A stretch of DNA of 64,000 nt. Origin: Kitasatospora azatica KCTC 9699. Its GTDB lineage: Bacteria > Actinomycetota > Actinomycetes > Streptomycetales > Streptomycetaceae. The position numbers and the translations under genes are program-made. Position 1 is the stretch's first letter. Every line of letters begins with the position of its first letter. The stretch is from NCBI RefSeq assembly GCF_000744785.1, contig NZ_JQMO01000002.1:1550001-1614000 (forward strand), in the 5' to 3' direction. Below, one piece after another: positions 34,176 to 42,031 of the stretch. Under the pieces are notes generated by a model. It did no database searches and was not told the DNA's origin. It was given only the letters and a program-made list of their open reading frames with translations.

Positions 34176-34842
34176 AGTCGGTCACCCGAGCGAGGTCGGT
34201 TACTCGGGCGAGATCGGTTACCCGAGCGAGGTCGGCTACCCGGGCGTCGGTCACCCGGGCCAGGTCCGCTACCTGGGCGAGGGCGTGCAGACCGCCGTCA
34301 AGCTGCTGATCACCGGCCACTTCGCGGTCGGCAAGACCACCTTCGTCGGCACCCTCTCGGAGATCGAACCGCTGCGCACCGAGGAGCCGATGACCCAGGC
34401 CGGCGCACAGGTGGACGACCTGACCGGGGTGCCGGAGAAGGAGACCACCACGGTCGCGATGGACTTCGGGCGACTGACCCTCAGTCAGTCCCTGGTGCTG
34501 TACCTGTTCGGCGCGCCCGGTCAGCAGCGCTTCACACCGCTGTGGCGGGACATGACCCTGGGCGCGCTCGGCGCCCTGGTGCTCGCCGACACCCGGCGCC
34601 TGGAGCACTCCTTCCCGGTGATGGACCTGCTGGAGGAGCACGGGCTCCCGTACGCGGTGGCGGTCAACCGCTTCGCCGGCTCGCCCGACTTCGCCGAGGC
34701 CGAACTGCGCGAGGCCCTCGACCTGCTGCCCAGCACCCCGCTGGTCAGCTGTGACGCCCGCGATCCGCAGTCCGCCACCCGGGCGCTGGTCTCACTCGTC
34801 CAGTACCTGCTCACTCGATCCCCAGCAGCGGAGCCAGTGTGA
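34153..34842 (+). CDS. Conservon small GTPase (CvnD type) with repeat-extended N-terminus
   Basis: Ras-like GTPase, 229 residues, the switch of the conservon. Walker A is GHFAVGKTT (55-63), switch II region FGAPGQQRF, and VNRFAG the N-K/R-x-D-like base-recognition strand (VAVNRF). Usual CvnD proteins start ~15 residues before the P-loop; here about 36 extra residues form hexapeptide repeats (SEVGHP, SEVGYS, GEIGYP, SEVGYP). ATG 34153 has an ideal AGGAGGTG four bases upstream and overlaps the DUF742 gene. No internal start near residue 40 has a matching site, so the repeats are probably translated. Confidence 0.9.
   Translation: MVSAPGSEVGHPSEVGYSGEIGYPSEVGYPGVGHPGQVRYLGEGVQTAVKLLITGHFAVGKTTFVGTLSEIEPLRTEEPMTQAGAQVDDLTGVPEKETTTVAMDFGRLTLSQSLVLYLFGAPGQQRFTPLWRDMTLGALGALVLADTRRLEHSFPVMDLLEEHGLPYAVAVNRFAGSPDFAEAELREALDLLPSTPLVSCDARDPQSATRALVSLVQYLLTRSPAAEPV
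34171..34278. repeat. Degenerate 18-bp tandem repeats at GTPase 5' end
   Basis: About six copies of a GAGGTCGGTTACCCGAGC-like unit, one shortened to 15 bp, spanning the DUF742 stop and the GTPase N-terminal codons. Confidence 0.85.
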
Positions 34843-36278
34843 ACGCCCCCTCCCCTCCCCCCGGTTGCCCCGCGCACCAGCCCGGCGGCACCGGATTCCC
34901 GCTCCACGGCCAGGAGTTCGCCACCGACCCGGTCGGCGTCTACGCCAACCTCCGCGCCGCGTACGGGCAGCTCGCGCCGGTCGAGCTCTACCCGGGCGCG
35001 ACCGCCACCCTGGTGCTCTCCTACCGGGCCTGCCTGGACGTGCTGCGCACCCCGGAGACCTTCTCCAAGGACCCGCGCCGCTGGAAGGGCCTGGCGGACG
35101 GACGGGTGACCCCGGACAACCCGGCCGTGCCGATGATGGCCTACCGCCCCAACGCCCTGTTCACCGACGGCGACACGCACGACCGGCTGCGCGGCGCGGT
35201 CAACGACTCGCTGGACCGGATCGACCCGAACGCGCTGCGCGCCTACGTCGAGCGCAGCGCCGACCGGCTGATCGACGCCTTCGCCGGCCACGGCGAGGCC
35301 GACCTGGTGGCCGACTACGCGCGGCCGCTGCCGCTCCTGATCTTCAACGAACTCTTCGGCTCCCCCGCCGAGTTCGGCGACCGGCTGGTGCGCGGCATGT
35401 CCGGCATCTTCGACGGGATCGACGCCGAGCGGGCCAACGCCGAGCTGACCGCCACCCTGCTGGAGCTGGTCGCGATCAAGCGGGCCCAGCCGGGCGCGGA
35501 CGTGACCAGCTGGCTGATGGCCCACCCCGCCGCGTTGGACGACGAGGAGATGCTGCACCACCTGGTGCTGCTGATGGGCGCGGGCACCGAGCCGCAGCTC
35601 AACCTGATCAGCAACACGCTGCGGCTGCTGCTCTCCGACGACCGCTTCGCCGGCGACCTGGCCGGCGGCAACCTGCCGGTCGAGGACGCGCTGGACGAGG
35701 TGCTCTGGACCGACCCGCCGATGGCCAACTACGCCGTCCACTACCCGGTGCGGGACGTCGAACTGGCGGGCGTCCGGCTGCCCGAGGGCGAACCGCTGGT
35801 GATCAGCTTCGCGGCCGCCAACACCGATCCGGCCCTGGCCGGCAGCACCCGCACCGGCAACCGGGCCCACCTGGCCTGGAGCGCGGGCCCGCACGCCTGC
35901 CCGGCCCAGGGACACGCCCGGCTGATCGCCTCGGTCGCCGTGGAGCGACTGCTCGACCGGCTCCCGGACCTCGAACTGGCCGGCAAGGCCGACGAACTGG
36001 TCTGGCGCCCCGGCCCGTTCCACCGCGCGCTGGCCGCCCTGCCGGTGCGGTTCCCACCGGCCACCGTGACCACGGTGCTCGCGACACAGACGCCCACGGT
36101 GCTCGCAGCACCGACCGAAACTGACGACACTCCAGGAGGCCGTACATGGAACCCGACCGCTGCCCCTTCCGACTCGACCCCAGCGGTAGCGACCTCCCCG
36201 GCGAAAACCGGCGCCTCTACCAGGACGGGCCGGTGGCCCAGGTGGAGCTCCCTGGCGGCGTGGTGGCGTGGGCGGTAG
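34839..36278 (+). CDS. Conservon cytochrome P450, CYP157-like (no ExxR)
   Basis: 479 residues. The heme loop is [11 protein letters not shown] with Cys354. The K-helix motif is EVLW (E287-W290), lacking the Arg of ExxR; CYP157 enzymes in other conservons are known for this. AGTEPQ replaces the usual I-helix AGxET. GTG 34839 overlaps the GTPase stop. The normal P450 end is near residue 410 (LPVRFPPA); the remaining ~70 residues are low-complexity and overlap the next P450 gene by 133 bases, so the original stop was probably lost. The redox partner and substrate are unknown. Confidence 0.9.
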   Translation: MNAPSPPPGCPAHQPGGTGFPLHGQEFATDPVGVYANLRAAYGQLAPVELYPGATATLVLSYRACLDVLRTPETFSKDPRRWKGLADGRVTPDNPAVPMMAYRPNALFTDGDTHDRLRGAVNDSLDRIDPNALRAYVERSADRLIDAFAGHGEADLVADYARPLPLLIFNELFGSPAEFGDRLVRGMSGIFDGIDAERANAELTATLLELVAIKRAQPGADVTSWLMAHPAALDDEEMLHHLVLLMGAGTEPQLNLISNTLRLLLSDDRFAGDLAGGNLPVEDALDEVLWTDPPMANYAVHYPVRDVELAGVRLPEGEPLVISFAAANTDPALAGSTRTGNRAHLAWSAGPHACPAQGHARLIASVAVERLLDRLPDLELAGKADELVWRPGPFHRALAALPVRFPPATVTTVLATQTPTVLAAPTETDDTPGGRTWNPTAAPSDSTPAVATSPAKTGASTRTGRWPRWSSLAAWWRGR

Positions 36279-37381
36279 GCAGCCAGCAGCTGGTCAAGCA
36301 GCTGCTGGCGGACCCGCGGGTCTCCAAGAACGCCCGGCAGCACTGGACCGCCTACATCAACGGTGAGATACCCGCGGACTGGCCGCTGAACATCTGGGTC
36401 TCGGTGGAGAACATGTTCACCGCCTACGGCACCGAGCACCGGCGGCTGCGCCGGCTGGTCGCCGGGGCCTTCACCGCCCGGCGCAGCGAGGCACTGCGCC
36501 CGCAGGTCCAGCAGATCGTCACCGGCCTGCTGGACGGCCTGGACGCCGTCCCGGCCGGCAGCACCGTCGACCTGCGCGAGCAGTACGCCTACCCGATCCC
36601 GATCCAGGTGATCTGCGACCTGTTCGGGGTCCCGGACGACCTGCAGCCCGGCCTGCGGGACTGCGTGGACGCCATCTTCGACACCACGATCAGCGCCGAG
36701 GCGGCCCAGGCCAACGGTGAGGAGGTGTTCCGGATCCTGGCCGAGCTGGTCGCCCGCAAGCGCAAGGAGCCGGGCGACGACCTGACCAGCGTGCTGATCA
36801 CCACCCGGGACGACGAGGCGGAGGGGGACGGCGCCCAGCTCACCGAGCTGGAGCTGGTCGGCACCCTGCTGCTGATGCTGGGCGCCGGGCACGAGACCAC
36901 CGTCAACCTGCTGGACAACGCGATCCACCTGCTGCTCACCCACCCCGAGCAGCTGGCCCTGGTCCGCGCCGGCCGGGCCTCCTGGAACGACGTGATCGAG
37001 GAGACCCTGCGGGTGGCGGCGCCGGTGGCCAACCTGCCGCTGCGCTACGCGGTGGAGGACATCCAGGCGGGCGACGTGCTGATCCGCAAGGGCGAGGCGA
37101 TCCTGGCCGGTTACGCGGCCGCCGGGCGTGACGAGGCGGTGCACGGCCCCGATGCGGCCGAGTTCGACCTGCTGCGCGCCGGCAAGGACCACGTCTCCTT
37201 CGGCCACGGCGCACACTTCTGCCTGGGCGCCCCGCTGGCCCGGATCGAGGCCGAGATCGCGCTCCCGGCGCTCTTCGACCGCTTCCCGGAACTGGCGCTG
37301 GCCGATGTCGAGTTGAAGCCGGTGGAGTCCTTCATCTCGAACGGTCACCGGAACCTGCCGGTGGTGCTGCGGAAGGCGTAG
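36146..37381 (+). CDS. Conservon cytochrome P450, CYP154-like
   Basis: Full-length bacterial P450, 411 residues, with all canonical motifs: AGHETT in the I-helix, ExxR as E286-T-L-R289, and the heme loop [15 protein letters not shown] with Cys359. CYP154 members sit directly after CYP157 in several streptomycete conservons and oxidise steroid- or polyketide-like compounds; here the substrate is unknown. Its ATG has GGAGG upstream, all inside the tail of the previous gene. A terminator follows. Confidence 0.93.
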   Translation: MEPDRCPFRLDPSGSDLPGENRRLYQDGPVAQVELPGGVVAWAVGSQQLVKQLLADPRVSKNARQHWTAYINGEIPADWPLNIWVSVENMFTAYGTEHRRLRRLVAGAFTARRSEALRPQVQQIVTGLLDGLDAVPAGSTVDLREQYAYPIPIQVICDLFGVPDDLQPGLRDCVDAIFDTTISAEAAQANGEEVFRILAELVARKRKEPGDDLTSVLITTRDDEAEGDGAQLTELELVGTLLLMLGAGHETTVNLLDNAIHLLLTHPEQLALVRAGRASWNDVIEETLRVAAPVANLPLRYAVEDIQAGDVLIRKGEAILAGYAAAGRDEAVHGPDAAEFDLLRAGKDHVSFGHGAHFCLGAPLARIEAEIALPALFDRFPELALADVELKPVESFISNGHRNLPVVLRKA

Positions 37382-37401
37382 CGGCACTGCTCTGCCTCCT
37401 G

Positions 37402-37435
37402 ACGGGGCGTCTGGTCTTTGGACCGGGCGCCCCGT
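37402..37435. terminator. Intrinsic terminator ending the conservon
   Basis: 15-bp stem with two G-U pairs (37402-37416 / 37421-37435) and a TTTG loop, 20 bases after the CYP154-like stop. Confidence 0.82.
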
Positions 37436-37500
37436 TGCTGTATTCCGCTGCCTCTCACCGCTGTCTCGCTGCTTGACAGGGCGGCTCGTCATCGGCAGGC

Positions 37501-37520
37501 TGTCTTACTGTCGTAAGACA
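37501..37520. promoter_or_regulatory. GntR-type operator
   Basis: TGTCTTACtgtcGTAAGACA: perfect 8-bp arms, four-base centre, 15 bases before the GntR start. TTGACA at 37473-37478 is a consensus -35 upstream; the -10 is poor. Position and symmetry fit autorepression by the first gene product. Confidence 0.7.
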
Positions 37521-37535
37521 ATAGGAGAACAACTG

Positions 37536-37919
37536 GTGATCGAGTTCGTGCTCGACGGCCGCTCGCGGGTGGCCACCTACATGCAGCTGGTTCTGCAGGT
37601 CAAACAGGCCCTACGGGTCGGCCTGGCCCAGCCCGGCGACCAACTGCCCAAGGTGCGCTCGGTGGCCCAGGCACTGGCGATCAACCCGAACACCGTCCTC
37701 AAGGCCTACCGGGAGCTGGAACTCGAAGGCCTGGCCGAGGGCCGACCGGGCGTGGGCACCTTCCTGGTCGGCTCGCTGGCCGGCCCCGCCCTGGCCCACC
37801 ACGCCGGCCTGCGCGAGGACTTGGTGCTCTGGCTGCGCCGGGCCGAGGCCGCGGGCCTGGCCCACGAGGACATCGCCGCCCTGATCGACACCACCATGCG
37901 CGCCACTCTCGACCCGTAA
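37536..37919 (+). CDS. GntR-family regulator, YtrA subfamily
   Basis: 127 residues. A winged helix at ~10-75 (YMQLVLQVKQALRVG, PGDQLPKVRSVAQALAINPNTVLKAYRELELEGL) is followed by a short ~50-residue helical tail, the YtrA layout without a large ligand domain. YtrA regulators lead operons with ABC exporters and often respond to cell-wall-active compounds. GTG 37536 follows AGGAG. The ABC genes come 27 bases later. Confidence 0.92.
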   Translation: MIEFVLDGRSRVATYMQLVLQVKQALRVGLAQPGDQLPKVRSVAQALAINPNTVLKAYRELELEGLAEGRPGVGTFLVGSLAGPALAHHAGLREDLVLWLRRAEAAGLAHEDIAALIDTTMRATLDP

Positions 37920-37946
37920 CGCCCCTCAACGAACGCGGGAGCACAC

Positions 37947-38843
37947 ATGACGGACATCGCGTTGGAGATCGACGCGCTGGGCAAGCGCTACGGACGCACC
38001 TGGGCCCTGCAGGACTGCTCACTGCAGCTGCCGGCCGGGCGGATCGCCGCCCTGGTCGGCCCGAACGGCGCCGGCAAGAGCACCCTGCTGCACCTCGCGG
38101 TCGGTCTGCTGAAGCCCGACGCCGGACAGCTGCAGGTCTTCGGCCAGGACCCGCGCGGCAACACCGCGACCCTGGCCGAGATCGGCTTCGTCGCCCAGGA
38201 CACCCCGCTCTACCGGGACTTCACCGCCAGCGACCTTCTCACCATGGGCGGCAAGCTCAACCGCCGCTGGGACGGCGCACTGGCCCGCGACCGACTCGCG
38301 CAGCTCGGCATCGCCACCGACAAGCCGGTCGGCCGCCTCTCCGGCGGCCAGCGGGCCCAGGTCGCGCTCGCCCTGGCGCTGGCCAAACTCCCCCGGCTGC
38401 TGCTGCTCGACGAGCCGATAGCCGCCCTCGACCCCCTCGCCCGACACGAGTTCATGCAGGCGCTGATGGGCGCCGTCGCCGAGACCGGCACCACGGTGCT
38501 GCTCTCCTCGCACCTGCTCGCCGACCTGGAACGCGCCTGCGACCACCTGATCGTGCTGCAGACCGCCCGGGTCCAACTGGCCGGGGAGGTCGACGAACTG
38601 CTCGCCCGACACCGCACCCTGGTCGGCCCCCGCACCGACGGCGCACCGATCCCCGGCGTGGCGCAGGTCGTCCGGGCCAGCCACACCGACCGGCAGTCCA
38701 CCCTGCTGGTGCGCACCGACGGCTCGCCGATCGACTCGGCCTGGATCGTGCACGACGTCACCCTGGAAGACCTGGTTCTCGCCTACCTCGCCGCCGCCGA
38801 GACCCGCGCGGCCGCCCGCACCGCCTCGGGAGTGCTCGCATGA
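37947..38843 (+). CDS. ABC exporter ATP-binding protein (YtrA-linked)
   Basis: 298 residues. Walker A GPNGAGKST (~36), Q-loop FVAQDTPLY, signature LSGGQRAQ, Walker B LLLLDEPIAALDP and switch His in LSSHLL are all intact. The C-terminal ~80 residues are a degenerate exporter extension. With its membrane partner it probably forms an ABC-2-like efflux or resistance pump. The stop overlaps the permease start by four bases. Confidence 0.94.
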   Translation: MTDIALEIDALGKRYGRTWALQDCSLQLPAGRIAALVGPNGAGKSTLLHLAVGLLKPDAGQLQVFGQDPRGNTATLAEIGFVAQDTPLYRDFTASDLLTMGGKLNRRWDGALARDRLAQLGIATDKPVGRLSGGQRAQVALALALAKLPRLLLLDEPIAALDPLARHEFMQALMGAVAETGTTVLLSSHLLADLERACDHLIVLQTARVQLAGEVDELLARHRTLVGPRTDGAPIPGVAQVVRASHTDRQSTLLVRTDGSPIDSAWIVHDVTLEDLVLAYLAAAETRAAARTASGVLA

Positions 38844-39823
38844 TCTGGCTGACCTGGCGTCAACACCGCAAGCAGGCCCTGTTCACGGCCATCGCACTGC
38901 TGCTGATCAGCGCCGCCCTGGTGCCCACCGGCCTGCAGATGCACAACTTCTTCGACAGCTCCGGCCTGGCCGCCTGCCGCTCCGCCCTCGGCTCCGCCGA
39001 CCTGATCCCCGCCACCACCCACCAGTGCGGCAGCGTGCAGCAGCAGTTCACCAACAGGTTCGGCACCCTGCCCGTGGTGGCGGTCCTGCTGCTCCTGCTT
39101 CCCCTGCTGGTCGGCCTCTTCTTCGGCGCCCCGCTGGTCTCCCGCGAGGTCGAGCAGGGCACCCACCGGCTGGTCTGGACCCAGGGCGTCAGCCGCAGCC
39201 ACTGGGCGCTGGTCAAGTTCGGCCTGATCGGCGCCGTGGGCCTGGTGGTCGCCACCGGCTACGCACTGCTCGTCTCCTGGTGGATCGAGCCACTGGCCAT
39301 CACCGGCCCGGGTCGGTTCGCCTACGGCTACTTCGACGTCCAGGGCATCGCGCCGATCGGCTACACCCTCTTCGCGCTGGCGCTGGGCATCTTCGCGGGC
39401 AGCGTCTGGCACAAGGTGTTGCCGGCGATGGCGGCCACCTTGGGCGGGTACGCGCTGGTCCGAGTGCTGATCGAGGTCGTGCTGCGACCCCACTACGCGA
39501 CCGCCAAGGTGCTGACCTACGCGGTGGACAGTCCGGTGCTGGTCAATCGCCTCTCCGGTTCCTGGGTCTACTCCGAAGGCGTGCGCACCGCGGCCGACAA
39601 GCTCATTCTCCGCGACGGCCAGATCGGCTGCCAGGCCACTCCCGCACCCGGAGCCGGCCCTGACGACCTGTGCGTGACCGCCGGTCGCGGCGCGTACAAC
39701 TTCCTTACCTACCAGCCGGCCAGCCGCTTCTGGGAGTTCCAGTCCATCGAGACCGGGATCTTCCTGGCCCTGACGGCGGCGCTGCTCTACTTCACCATCC
39801 GGAGGCTGCGCCGCGTCGCCTGA
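38840..39823 (+). CDS. ABC-2-like exporter permease
   Basis: 327 residues, about six membrane helices: ~15-35, a large extracellular loop with two Cys (~46-66), helices near 80-100, 130-150, 170-190 and the C-terminus ~295-317. GTHRLVWTQGVSRSHW is the cytoplasmic turn seen in this actinobacterial permease group. ATG 38840 overlaps the ATPase stop. Transport cargo is unknown; GntR control suggests envelope stress. Confidence 0.88.
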   Translation: MIWLTWRQHRKQALFTAIALLLISAALVPTGLQMHNFFDSSGLAACRSALGSADLIPATTHQCGSVQQQFTNRFGTLPVVAVLLLLLPLLVGLFFGAPLVSREVEQGTHRLVWTQGVSRSHWALVKFGLIGAVGLVVATGYALLVSWWIEPLAITGPGRFAYGYFDVQGIAPIGYTLFALALGIFAGSVWHKVLPAMAATLGGYALVRVLIEVVLRPHYATAKVLTYAVDSPVLVNRLSGSWVYSEGVRTAADKLILRDGQIGCQATPAPGAGPDDLCVTAGRGAYNFLTYQPASRFWEFQSIETGIFLALTAALLYFTIRRLRRVA

Positions 39824-39903
39824 GAGGCGGCCAGCATCGGGCAGGCGTTCGGCCGTCCTGGGTGGAGTGGACTGATCGCCGCATCAGGCGTAAGACTGCC
39901 CGC

Positions 39904-40281
39904 ATGCCACCGAGGACCACGCCGACCGCCCGTCAGCAGCGGGTTGGCATCGAACTGCGCAAGATGCGGGACGCCGCAGGGAAGACCGCGGCCGAGGCCG
40001 CCGCGACCATCGGGCTGGACCGCACGAAGATCACGCACATCGAGAAGGGCCTGTACCCGGTCACGGCGGAACGGGTGCGGACGCCGGCCAGCCTGTACGA
40101 GGAGGGCGACTCCGAGTTCGTGGAGGCGCTGGTGGCCATGGCGGTCGAGCGGGGGACGGGGTGGTGGGAGCGGTATCGGGGGTTGCTGCCGGTGGGGCTC
40201 CTGGAGATCTCGGAACTGGAGTCGACGGCCAAGCGGTGCATTCGAACCTTCCAGATCTGCAACGTCCCCGGTCTCGCGTGA
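39904..40281 (+). pseudogene. Truncated XRE/DUF5753-type regulator
   Basis: 125 residues in an intact frame: a helix-turn-helix at ~12-70 (IELRKMRDAAGKTAAEAA, GLDRTKITHIEKG) and the beginning of the DUF5753 domain (WWERYRGLLP, STAKRCIRTFQI). Relatives run on for ~150 more residues after VPGL; here a stop comes one residue later, 28 bases before a tRNA-Ser fragment. The break matches a recombination boundary. TAAGAC at 39891-39896, seven bases before the ATG, suggests it is still transcribed leaderless. A truncated DNA-binding protein might still be made. Confidence 0.65.
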
Positions 40282-40308
40282 ACCCGAGCGGACCGCGCGG
40301 GGAGGAAG

Positions 40309-40363
40309 TTGGAAAGCGTGTTGAGACAACCCCTCACGAGTCCGAATCCCGTGTCCTCCGCCA
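40309..40363 (+). other. 3' half of a tRNA-Ser(GGA) gene, likely attachment-site scar
   Basis: From the anticodon loop TTGGAAAGC through a serine-type long variable arm (around GTTGAGACAACCCCTCAC) to TCCTCCGCCA, this matches the 3' half of streptomycete tRNA-Ser. The D-arm and 5' anticodon strand are missing; only GGAGGA at 40301 recalls the 5' end. The T-loop reads TCCGAAT, not TTCGAAT, and the T-stem has an A-C mismatch, so it is decayed. Integrative elements commonly recombine in exactly this segment. Confidence 0.65.
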
Positions 40364-40369
40364 GTCCAG

Positions 40370-40399
40370 AGGGCAGGACCGTGTCAGCGGTCCTGCCCT
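40370..40399. terminator. Terminator of the former tRNA gene
   Basis: Perfect 12-bp stem (40370-40381 / 40388-40399) with a six-base loop, seven bases after the CCA end. It may now also end the toxin transcript from the other side. Confidence 0.82.
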
Positions 40400-40424
40400 G
40401 CGGAAGCCTTCTGCCCGCACGAGG

Positions 40425-40766
40425 TCAGTGCTTCAACCCGAGAATCAGCCGGACGGAGTCCTCCACGCGGTGCAGCTCCCCCGGGGCCAGCAGCCCCAGC
40501 TTCCTCCGCAACCGCGCCTTCGCCACGGTATGAAGGTCTGCGCAGTTCACGTACGACTCGTCGTACTTCGTCAAACCCGCGTCAGGCCCGATCGGGACAT
40601 GCGTGACCTGCGGACCAGAGGTGCCGGTGATCAGCGCGACCGTGACTGAGGCGAGCGGTTCGGCGATCCGGTTGACGGTGAGGACGACTACTGGATGTGG
40701 CCCTACTGGCTGAGGCAGCGCGCACACCCACACTTCGCCGCGCAGCGCCGTGCCAGGGCTTACCAC
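40425..40766 (-). CDS. MazF/PemK-like toxin
   Basis: 113 residues with the CcdB/MazF fold pattern: RGEVWVCALPQPVGPHPVVVLTVNRI at the start of the fold, then TVALITGTSG, SYVNCADLHTVAK and a C-terminal LILGLKH. MazF/PemK toxins are ribosome-dependent or free mRNA interferases. GTG 40766 overlaps the antitoxin stop by seven bases, so they are coupled, antitoxin first. It lies beside the tRNA scar, a usual place for such modules. Confidence 0.82.
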   Translation of the reverse strand: MVSPGTALRGEVWVCALPQPVGPHPVVVLTVNRIAEPLASVTVALITGTSGPQVTHVPIGPDAGLTKYDESYVNCADLHTVAKARLRRKLGLLAPGELHRVEDSVRLILGLKH

Positions 40767-41131
40767 TGCATCTCGTCTGCGGCAGCGAGTTCCGCCTCAC
40801 TCGGCTGGGCCACGCCATCAGGCAGGGGTGCCGGCTGCTCTCGGTAGAAGGCACGGATCTCCTGGGCGGCCCCCACCTCCGCCGCTTCCCGTGCGAGGAG
40901 CCGCAGTCCTTCGCGAAGAGCATCGGAGGTCGAGCCGAGGTGCAACGTCCGCATCACCTCCTCCAGGGCCTGCATCTCATCGCTGCGGAGCCGGACCTGT
41001 GCCAGCCGACTGGGCCCGAGCGCGGCCGTACCCGGCTTCCGCTTGGGTGTCTTCGCGTTGGGTGTCTTCGCGGGAGCCTTCTTGGCTGGCTTCTTGGCCG
41101 GCTTCTTGCTGGACGCTGCTGCGGTGTCCAC
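40760..41131 (-). CDS. Ribbon-helix-helix-like antitoxin with basic N-terminal tail
   Basis: 123 residues. The first ~38 residues are Lys/Ala/Pro repeats (KKPAKKPAKKAPAKTP), like an actinobacterial histone-type tail. Residues ~45-80 (LAQVRLRSDEMQALEEVM, TSDALREGLRLLAREA) fit a ribbon-helix-helix DNA-binding fold, and the acidic C-terminus would neutralise the toxin. GTG 41131 lies behind GGAGG; a more upstream ATG at 41161 is possible. The basic tail is not usual for antitoxins of this size. Confidence 0.75.
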   Translation of the reverse strand: MDTAAASSKKPAKKPAKKAPAKTPNAKTPKRKPGTAALGPSRLAQVRLRSDEMQALEEVMRTLHLGSTSDALREGLRLLAREAAEVGAAQEIRAFYREQPAPLPDGVAQPSEAELAAADEMQW

Positions 41132-41143
41132 GCCTCCTCCACT

Positions 41144-41165
41144 CTGTCGTACAACTGTCATACAG
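41144..41165. promoter_or_regulatory. Direct repeat, candidate toxin-antitoxin operator
   Basis: CTGTCGTACAA followed at once by CTGTCATACAG, an 11-bp direct repeat just upstream of the antitoxin start; suited to cooperative binding by the antitoxin. Confidence 0.5.
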
Positions 41166-41234
41166 CCAGTGTGGCCTCGCGCCCTCCGACCGTCAAGGAA
41201 CAGCCGGACCAGCAGGTCATGAGCATCCTCCCCA

Positions 41235-41930
41235 TCACCACCCCACCACCCCGAACCGGTCGATGAAGCGTCCCGTGCCCGCGTCCGGGCCCTCGGTGGC
41301 GAGGGTGACGATCGCGTCGGTGCCCTCGGTCACCGTCTGGGGGCCGCGGTGGGCGTTGAGGTCGGTGGCGGTGTAGCCGGGGTCGGCGGCGTTGACGCGG
41401 ATGCCGGGTAGGGCCTTGGCGTACTGGGTGGTCAGCATGGTGACGGCGGCTTTGGACGCGGTGTAGAGCGGTGCGGCGATCGTCGACTCGACGCGGTCGG
41501 GGTCGTGGGTCAGGGTGAAGGAGCCCATGCCGCTGCTGACGTTGATCACGGCCGGTGCCGGTGACTTCCGGAGCAGCGGCAGGAACGCGCTGGTCATGCG
41601 GACGATGCTCACGACGTTCGTGTCGAACACCGCTGCGGCGTCGCTGCCGGTCAGTTCCTCGGCGGCGACCGCGCGGCCGATGATTCCGGCGTTGTTGATG
41701 AGCGTGTCGATGTGGCCTTCGTGCGCTTGGACGTCGGCGACGGACGCCGCGACGGACGCGTCGTCGGTCACGTCGAGCTGGACGAAGCGGATACCGAGGG
41801 CGTCGGCGGCGGCCCGGCCGCGCTCGGGGTCGCGGGCGCCGAGGATGACGGTCTGGCCGAGCTCGGTGAGCCGGCGGGCGGTCTCGTATCCGAGACCCTT
41901 GTTCGCTCCGGTGATCAGTGTGATGGTCAT
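41235..41930 (-). CDS. Short-chain dehydrogenase/reductase
   Basis: 231 residues, classical SDR: cofactor loop TGANKGLG (~8-15), NNAG (~86-89), catalytic Ser in NVSSGMGS and YTASKAAV with the Y-x3-K pair, C-terminal DPGYTATDLN. The cofactor loop followed by GARDPERG suggests NADP(H). The true start is the ATG at 41930 (MTITLITGANKG); the frame extends upstream without sense. It is divergent from the XRE regulator that follows. Confidence 0.9.
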   Translation of the reverse strand: MTITLITGANKGLGYETARRLTELGQTVILGARDPERGRAAADALGIRFVQLDVTDDASVAASVADVQAHEGHIDTLINNAGIIGRAVAAEELTGSDAAAVFDTNVVSIVRMTSAFLPLLRKSPAPAVINVSSGMGSFTLTHDPDRVESTIAAPLYTASKAAVTMLTTQYAKALPGIRVNAADPGYTATDLNAHRGPQTVTEGTDAIVTLATEGPDAGTGRFIDRFGVVGW

Positions 41931-41978
41931 GAATCCAGCATCGGCGGGCGCGCGCGGGTCATCCAGGGAAAGGCCTTC

Positions 41979-41996
41979 GGTAGGACAAGCAGTACC
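41979..41996. promoter_or_regulatory. Candidate operator between SDR and XRE genes
   Basis: GGTAggacaagcagTACC in the 101-base divergent gap; TAGGAC within it could be a -10 for the regulator. Weak but well placed. Confidence 0.3.
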
Positions 41997-42031
41997 ACCC
42001 TCGCGGGCCGAGCTCAGCGGAGAATGGACGC

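Noticed and set aside
40301..40363. Complete tRNA-Ser gene
   Set aside because: The D-arm and 5' anticodon strand are missing and the T-loop has changed, so a functional tRNA is not possible.
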